Shown one piece after another: positions 15,201 to 17,540 of a stretch of 17,540 nt of DNA. The position numbers were made by a program, and so were the translations under genes. Source of the DNA: Actinomycetota bacterium (GTDB lineage: Bacteria > Actinomycetota > Acidimicrobiia > IMCC26256 > JACDBD01); the NCBI GenBank assembly GCA_013695115.1, contig JACDBD010000444.1, forward strand, positions 1 through 17,540. The letters run 5' to 3'. The notes under the pieces were generated by a model. It saw nothing but the letters and a program-made list of their open reading frames with translations, was not told where the DNA came from and made no database searches. Position 1 is the first letter of the stretch, and each line of letters starts with the position of its first letter.

Positions 15201-15962
15201 ATGAAGGACGCGCTGGGCGCGGTCCAGTCGATCCTCGTGCTCGGCGGTGGCTCCGACATCGCCCTGGCGACGTGCCGCCACCTGGTCGACCGTCGGGCTC
15301 GCACCGTCGTCCTGGCAGCCCGCCGCCCCGACGAGCTCGACACGACCGCGAAGGAGTTACGCGACCTCGGCGCCACGACAGTGGAGCCGGTGGCGTTCGA
15401 CGCCACCGCCACCGACACGCATGCCGCGTTCGTCGACGAGACCTTCGACCGCTTCGGCGACTTCGACCTGGTGCTCGTCGCGTTCGGAGTGATCGGCGAT
15501 CAGGAGCGAACCGAGCGGGACCCGTCGGCGGCGGTGGAACTGGCGCGGGTGAACTATCTCGGCGCGGTGTCCGTGGCGTTGTCAGTGGCCCGCCGGATGC
15601 GATCGCAGGGTCACGGGACCCTGGTCGCCCTGTCATCGGTGGCGGGCGAGCGCGCCCGGCGCTCCAACTTCGTCTACGGATCGACCAAGGCGGGCCTCGA
15701 CGCGTTCTTCCAGGGTCTCGGCGACTCGCTGGCGGGCTCGGGCGTGCAGGTCATGGTCGTGCGACCCGGCTTCGTGCACACCAAGATGACGAAGGGTCTC
15801 GACCCCGCCCCCCTTTCGACCACCCCGGAAGCAGTGGCGGCGGCGATCGTGGACGGCCTGGCGCGGGGATCGCACACGGTGTGGGCGCCGCCGGCGCTGC
15901 GCTGGGTCATGGCAGTGCTGCGTCACCTGCCTCGGCCCGTGTTCCGCCGCCTCCCCTTGTGA
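15201..15962 (+). CDS. dprE2: Decaprenylphosphoryl-2-keto-ribose reductase (DprE2), short-chain dehydrogenase
   Basis: This NAD(P)H-dependent reductase completes the ribose-to-arabinose epimerisation, giving decaprenylphosphoryl-arabinose. The 253 aa are a classical SDR with a DprE2-type nucleotide loop LGGGSDIALA (14-23) in place of the usual TGxxxGIG. The catalytic tetrad is present: Asn118, Ser146 (LSSVAGERARR), Tyr159 and Lys163 (YGSTKAG). VVRPGFVHTKMTKGL follows the active site. The C-terminal 40 residues are hydrophobic and basic (WVMAVLRHLPRPVFRRLPL), consistent with membrane contact. ATG 15201 lies 10 nt after the dprE1 stop. Its stop overlaps the next gene's GTG as GTGA, so translation is coupled. 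Confidence 0.92.
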   Translation: MKDALGAVQSILVLGGGSDIALATCRHLVDRRARTVVLAARRPDELDTTAKELRDLGATTVEPVAFDATATDTHAAFVDETFDRFGDFDLVLVAFGVIGDQERTERDPSAAVELARVNYLGAVSVALSVARRMRSQGHGTLVALSSVAGERARRSNFVYGSTKAGLDAFFQGLGDSLAGSGVQVMVVRPGFVHTKMTKGLDPAPLSTTPEAVAAAIVDGLARGSHTVWAPPALRWVMAVLRHLPRPVFRRLPL

Positions 15963-16612
15963 CGGTGGAGGAACCGGAACCGGGGACGGAGCGCGTCGTC
16001 GCCGCGTTCGACTTCGACGGGACGCTCTCCCCGCGTGACAACGTGGTCCCGTTCTTGCGCGCCGCGGTTGGCACCGCGAAGGTCACCGGCGCGCTGTTCA
16101 CCATCGCGCTCCGGCTCGTCGCCGCCGCGGTCGACGACCGCCGTCGCGACGCCGCCAAGGCCGCGCTGGTTCGCCGGACGCTCACGGGGTACGACGCCGA
16201 CCGGCTCGGCAACGTGGCCGAATGGTTCGCCACCGACGTCGTCCGGCGACACCTTCGGGCGGAGGCGGTCGAGCGGGCAGAGTGGCACCGCGGCCAGGGT
16301 CATGAGCTGGTGATCGTCTCCGCCTCCCTGAGCGCGTACCTCGACCCCATCGCCGAGCACCTCGGCTTCGACGCCGCGCTCGGCACCGACCTCGAGGTCG
16401 ACGCCGACGGGCGTCTCACCGGGCGGCTGGCAAGGCCGAACGTGCGCCGGGCCGAGAAGGTGCGCCGCCTCGATGCCTGGCTCGGCGACCGGCCCGCGTT
16501 CGTCTGGGCCTACGGCGACAGCAGTGGCGACCGAGAGCTCTTTGTGCGCGCCGACCGCCCTGTCCGGGTCGGACGGCGTCCGAGCCAACGCGGGTTCCTG
16601 CCCCGCCGTTAG
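15959..16612 (+). CDS. HAD-IB family phosphatase, candidate DPPR phosphatase
   Basis: A SerB-like haloacid-dehalogenase phosphatase of 217 aa. Motif I is DFDGTLS (18-24) with nucleophile Asp18 and acid/base Asp20; motif II is Ser121 in VIVSASLSAYL; motif III is Lys167 (AEKVRR); motif IV is YGDSSGDRELF (185-195) with Asp187 and Asp191. A helical cap lies between motifs I and II and includes a hydrophobic stretch (TGALFTIALRLVAAAV, 43-58) that may contact membrane or lipid. GTG 15959 overlaps the dprE2 stop (GTGA), so it is the last gene of the arabinose-donor operon. In mycobacteria the DPPR dephosphorylation step is assigned to a PAP2-type protein (Rv3807c), absent here; this HAD enzyme would fill the step by position. 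That function is inferred, the HAD family assignment is not. Confidence 0.9.
   Translation: MTVEEPEPGTERVVAAFDFDGTLSPRDNVVPFLRAAVGTAKVTGALFTIALRLVAAAVDDRRRDAAKAALVRRTLTGYDADRLGNVAEWFATDVVRRHLRAEAVERAEWHRGQGHELVIVSASLSAYLDPIAEHLGFDAALGTDLEVDADGRLTGRLARPNVRRAEKVRRLDAWLGDRPAFVWAYGDSSGDRELFVRADRPVRVGRRPSQRGFLPRR
16569..16583. terminator. Hairpin near the end of the HAD gene
   Basis: TCGGAC (16569-16574), loop GGC and GTCCGA (16578-16583) form a perfect 6-bp stem, 26 nt before the HAD stop codon and 25 nt past the stop of the opposite-strand TylF-like gene. There is no U-tract, so a role in ending either transcript is tentative. Confidence 0.3.
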
Positions 16613-17358
16613 CCGTCGCCGGGTTGCACCGGGCGCGCCGGTACCACCGCGACGCGGGCGCAATCATCGATGCGGTGAAGGAGCAGCGGCAGGTCGTTCT
16701 CGCGCACGTACTCGTCGACCGCCTGGCGCGCCCCTTTCCAGTAGCCGTAGTCGTCGACGATGAGCACGCCTCCGGGGCTGATGCGGGGGAACAGATGGAC
16801 CAGCTCGTGGCGGGTGGATTCGTACCAGTCAGTGTCGAGGCGCAGGAGGGCGATCCGCTCGGGCGCCCGCGCCGGCACGGTCTCCTCGACCTTGCCCGCG
16901 ACGAGCTCGATCCGATCCGGCGGATACGCGACCTTCGAGAGGGCCTGGCGGACCTCGTCGATCGTGCTCACACACCAGTACTCTTGGTCGCTGTCCAGGA
17001 CTTCGCCGGCGGGCGTGTCGTCAGTCCGCCGGTCCAACGGGCCCGGTTCCACCATGCCGGCGAACGTGTCGAAGAGGAACAGCTCCCGATCGGGCTCGCC
17101 GGCGTCGAGTAGGGCGCGGGCGACGACCATCATCCCGCCTCCCCGCCAGACCCCGCACTCGACGATGGCTCCGGCGACGCGGTTGCGGACGACGTAGCGC
17201 GTCGCTTCGTAGAGTGCATTGATGCGTTCGATGGAGGTCATGGTGTACGGCCGCACCAGACGCGCGACGTCGAGCAGCTCGTGGGAGAGGTCGGGCGGCG
17301 GATGTCGAACGAGGTCGAAGCCGGCTCGCCGTGCGATCCGCCGCAACCGCTGCTTCAC
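16609..17358 (-). CDS. TylF/macrocin O-methyltransferase-like SAM methyltransferase
   Basis: A 249-aa member of the family named after TylF, which methylates sugar hydroxyls on macrolides; relatives occur in surface-glycan clusters. The SAM site is IVECGVWRGGGMMV, followed by LFLFDTFAGM, RLDTDWYESTRHEL (a likely metal-binding Asp region) and GVLIVDDYGYWKGARQAVDEY, all family hallmarks in the right order. I start at GTG 17358 (VKQRLRRIARRAGFDL); GTG 17364 adds two residues, and the open frame runs further to 17514 but the extra residues are Arg-rich and unlike the family. No clear Shine-Dalgarno is seen. Its TAA stop overlaps the HAD gene's TAG in TTAG. Substrate unknown, though a nucleotide-sugar or glycan is likely given the neighbours. 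Confidence 0.88.
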   Translation of the reverse strand: MKQRLRRIARRAGFDLVRHPPPDLSHELLDVARLVRPYTMTSIERINALYEATRYVVRNRVAGAIVECGVWRGGGMMVVARALLDAGEPDRELFLFDTFAGMVEPGPLDRRTDDTPAGEVLDSDQEYWCVSTIDEVRQALSKVAYPPDRIELVAGKVEETVPARAPERIALLRLDTDWYESTRHELVHLFPRISPGGVLIVDDYGYWKGARQAVDEYVRENDLPLLLHRIDDCARVAVVPARPVQPGDG

Positions 17359-17424
17359 TCCCACGCGCTGATCGCCCCGAGCATCGGACGCACGCGTCGC
17401 TCGCGCTGCATAGCGCCCGCACGG

Positions 17425-17430
17425 TAGTCT
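17425..17430 (+). promoter_or_regulatory. Putative -10 element (TAGTCT) of the gene entering at 17439
   Basis: GGTAGTCT ends 8 nt before the ATG at 17439, with no Shine-Dalgarno between. It matches the window's leaderless pattern and supports that ATG as a genuine start. Confidence 0.5.
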
Positions 17431-17438
17431 CCGAGCGG

Positions 17439-17540
17439 ATGGTACGGGCAGCCCGCGCGCTCCTCGTCCTCGGAACCGTCGCAGCGGTGATCGGGCTCGG
17501 GCAACTCCACGCAAGTCTCCACGACGAGCCGTACACAGGC
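17439..17540 (+). CDS. N-terminus of an exported or membrane protein (3' partial)
   Basis: The 34 codons to the window edge are open and begin MVRAARALLVLGTVAAVIGL, a positive N-terminus followed by a hydrophobic run, then QLHASLHDEPYTG. This reads as a signal anchor or first membrane helix. The ATG lies 8 nt after a TAGTCT hexamer, as with other starts here. It diverges from the TylF-like gene across about 80 bp. The family cannot be told from this fragment; a membrane protein of envelope or glycan assembly would suit the neighbourhood, but that is only context. Confidence 0.65.
   Translation, partial: MVRAARALLVLGTVAAVIGLGQLHASLHDEPYTG

Noticed and set aside
13610..15418. Minus-strand open frame of 602 codons opposite ubiA, dprE1 and dprE2
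   Set aside because: It is Arg/Gly/Pro-rich low-complexity translation with no motif, crossing three confident plus-strand genes; a shadow frame.
17359..17514. N-terminal extension of the TylF-like protein to 17514
   Set aside because: It is Arg-rich, unlike the family, and would overlap the promoter and start of the divergent gene at 17439.
1..17540. Search for CRISPR arrays, tRNAs, insertion sequences, attachment sites and toxin-antitoxin or defence genes
   Set aside because: Reading both strands I saw no spaced repeats, no tRNA-like folds, no transposase or recombinase motifs and no compositional break. The window reads as ordinary core chromosome with envelope genes.

Overview
This is a GC-rich, densely packed bacterial chromosome segment from an actinomycete-type organism. 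The evidence is a polyphosphate glucokinase, a complete set of decaprenylphosphoryl-arabinose genes, many GTG starts and one TTG start, and start codons placed just downstream of TANNNT hexamers with no Shine-Dalgarno sequence. The gene mix would fit a member of Acidimicrobiia or a related actinobacterial class, but that placement is a guess from gene content. No tRNA, rRNA, CRISPR array, insertion sequence, integrase or phage gene was seen, and no stretch over 300 bases lacks a gene.

Layout. (1) 1-3237: the tail of an unknown gene, then a B12-dependent methylmalonyl-CoA mutase overlapping its MeaB-type GTPase chaperone. (2) 3291-4625: a cytosolic GGDEF-EAL protein. (3) 4712-5317: an uncharacterised protein with a predicted winged-helix fold, behind the only consensus -35/-10 promoter recognised here. 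(4) 5396-6960: a sirtuin deacylase followed 2 nt later by a SAM methyltransferase. (5) 6957-7694 (minus): polyphosphate glucokinase, tail to tail with the methyltransferase. (6) 7799-8974: a ThiF/MoeB-type adenylyltransferase with its rhodanese domain at the N-terminus. (7) 9061-10721: a nucleotide-sugar pair, a long-form glucose-1-phosphate thymidylyltransferase and an RmlC-like epimerase. (8) 10729-12845 (minus): cobalamin adenosyltransferase then leucyl aminopeptidase. (9) 12889-16612: UbiA-family DPPR synthase, DprE1, DprE2 and a HAD phosphatase in one tight operon. (10) 16609-17358 (minus): a TylF-like methyltransferase. (11) 17439-end: the start of an exported or membrane protein.

How the genes work together. 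The mutase, MeaB and the adenosyltransferase 10 kb away form a propionate/methylmalonyl-CoA module (cofactor made, loaded, used). UbiA, DprE1 and DprE2 make decaprenylphosphoryl-arabinose, the arabinose donor for wall polymers. The HAD protein sits where a phosphatase step is needed, and no PAP2-type phosphatase is present in the window. The thymidylyltransferase, epimerase-like protein and two methyltransferases suggest decorated surface glycans nearby.

The most useful observations are: a recurring leaderless-promoter pattern (GGTAGNCT-like hexamer 6-10 nt before seven starts that lack a Shine-Dalgarno); interlocked divergent promoters between the adenosyltransferase and UbiA genes; the HAD protein as a candidate non-homologous DPPR phosphatase; Ala instead of the drug-target Cys in DprE1; and probable catalytic-residue changes in the RmlC-like protein and the GGDEF domain. 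I see no convincing wholly new multi-gene system; most of the window is housekeeping and envelope metabolism.
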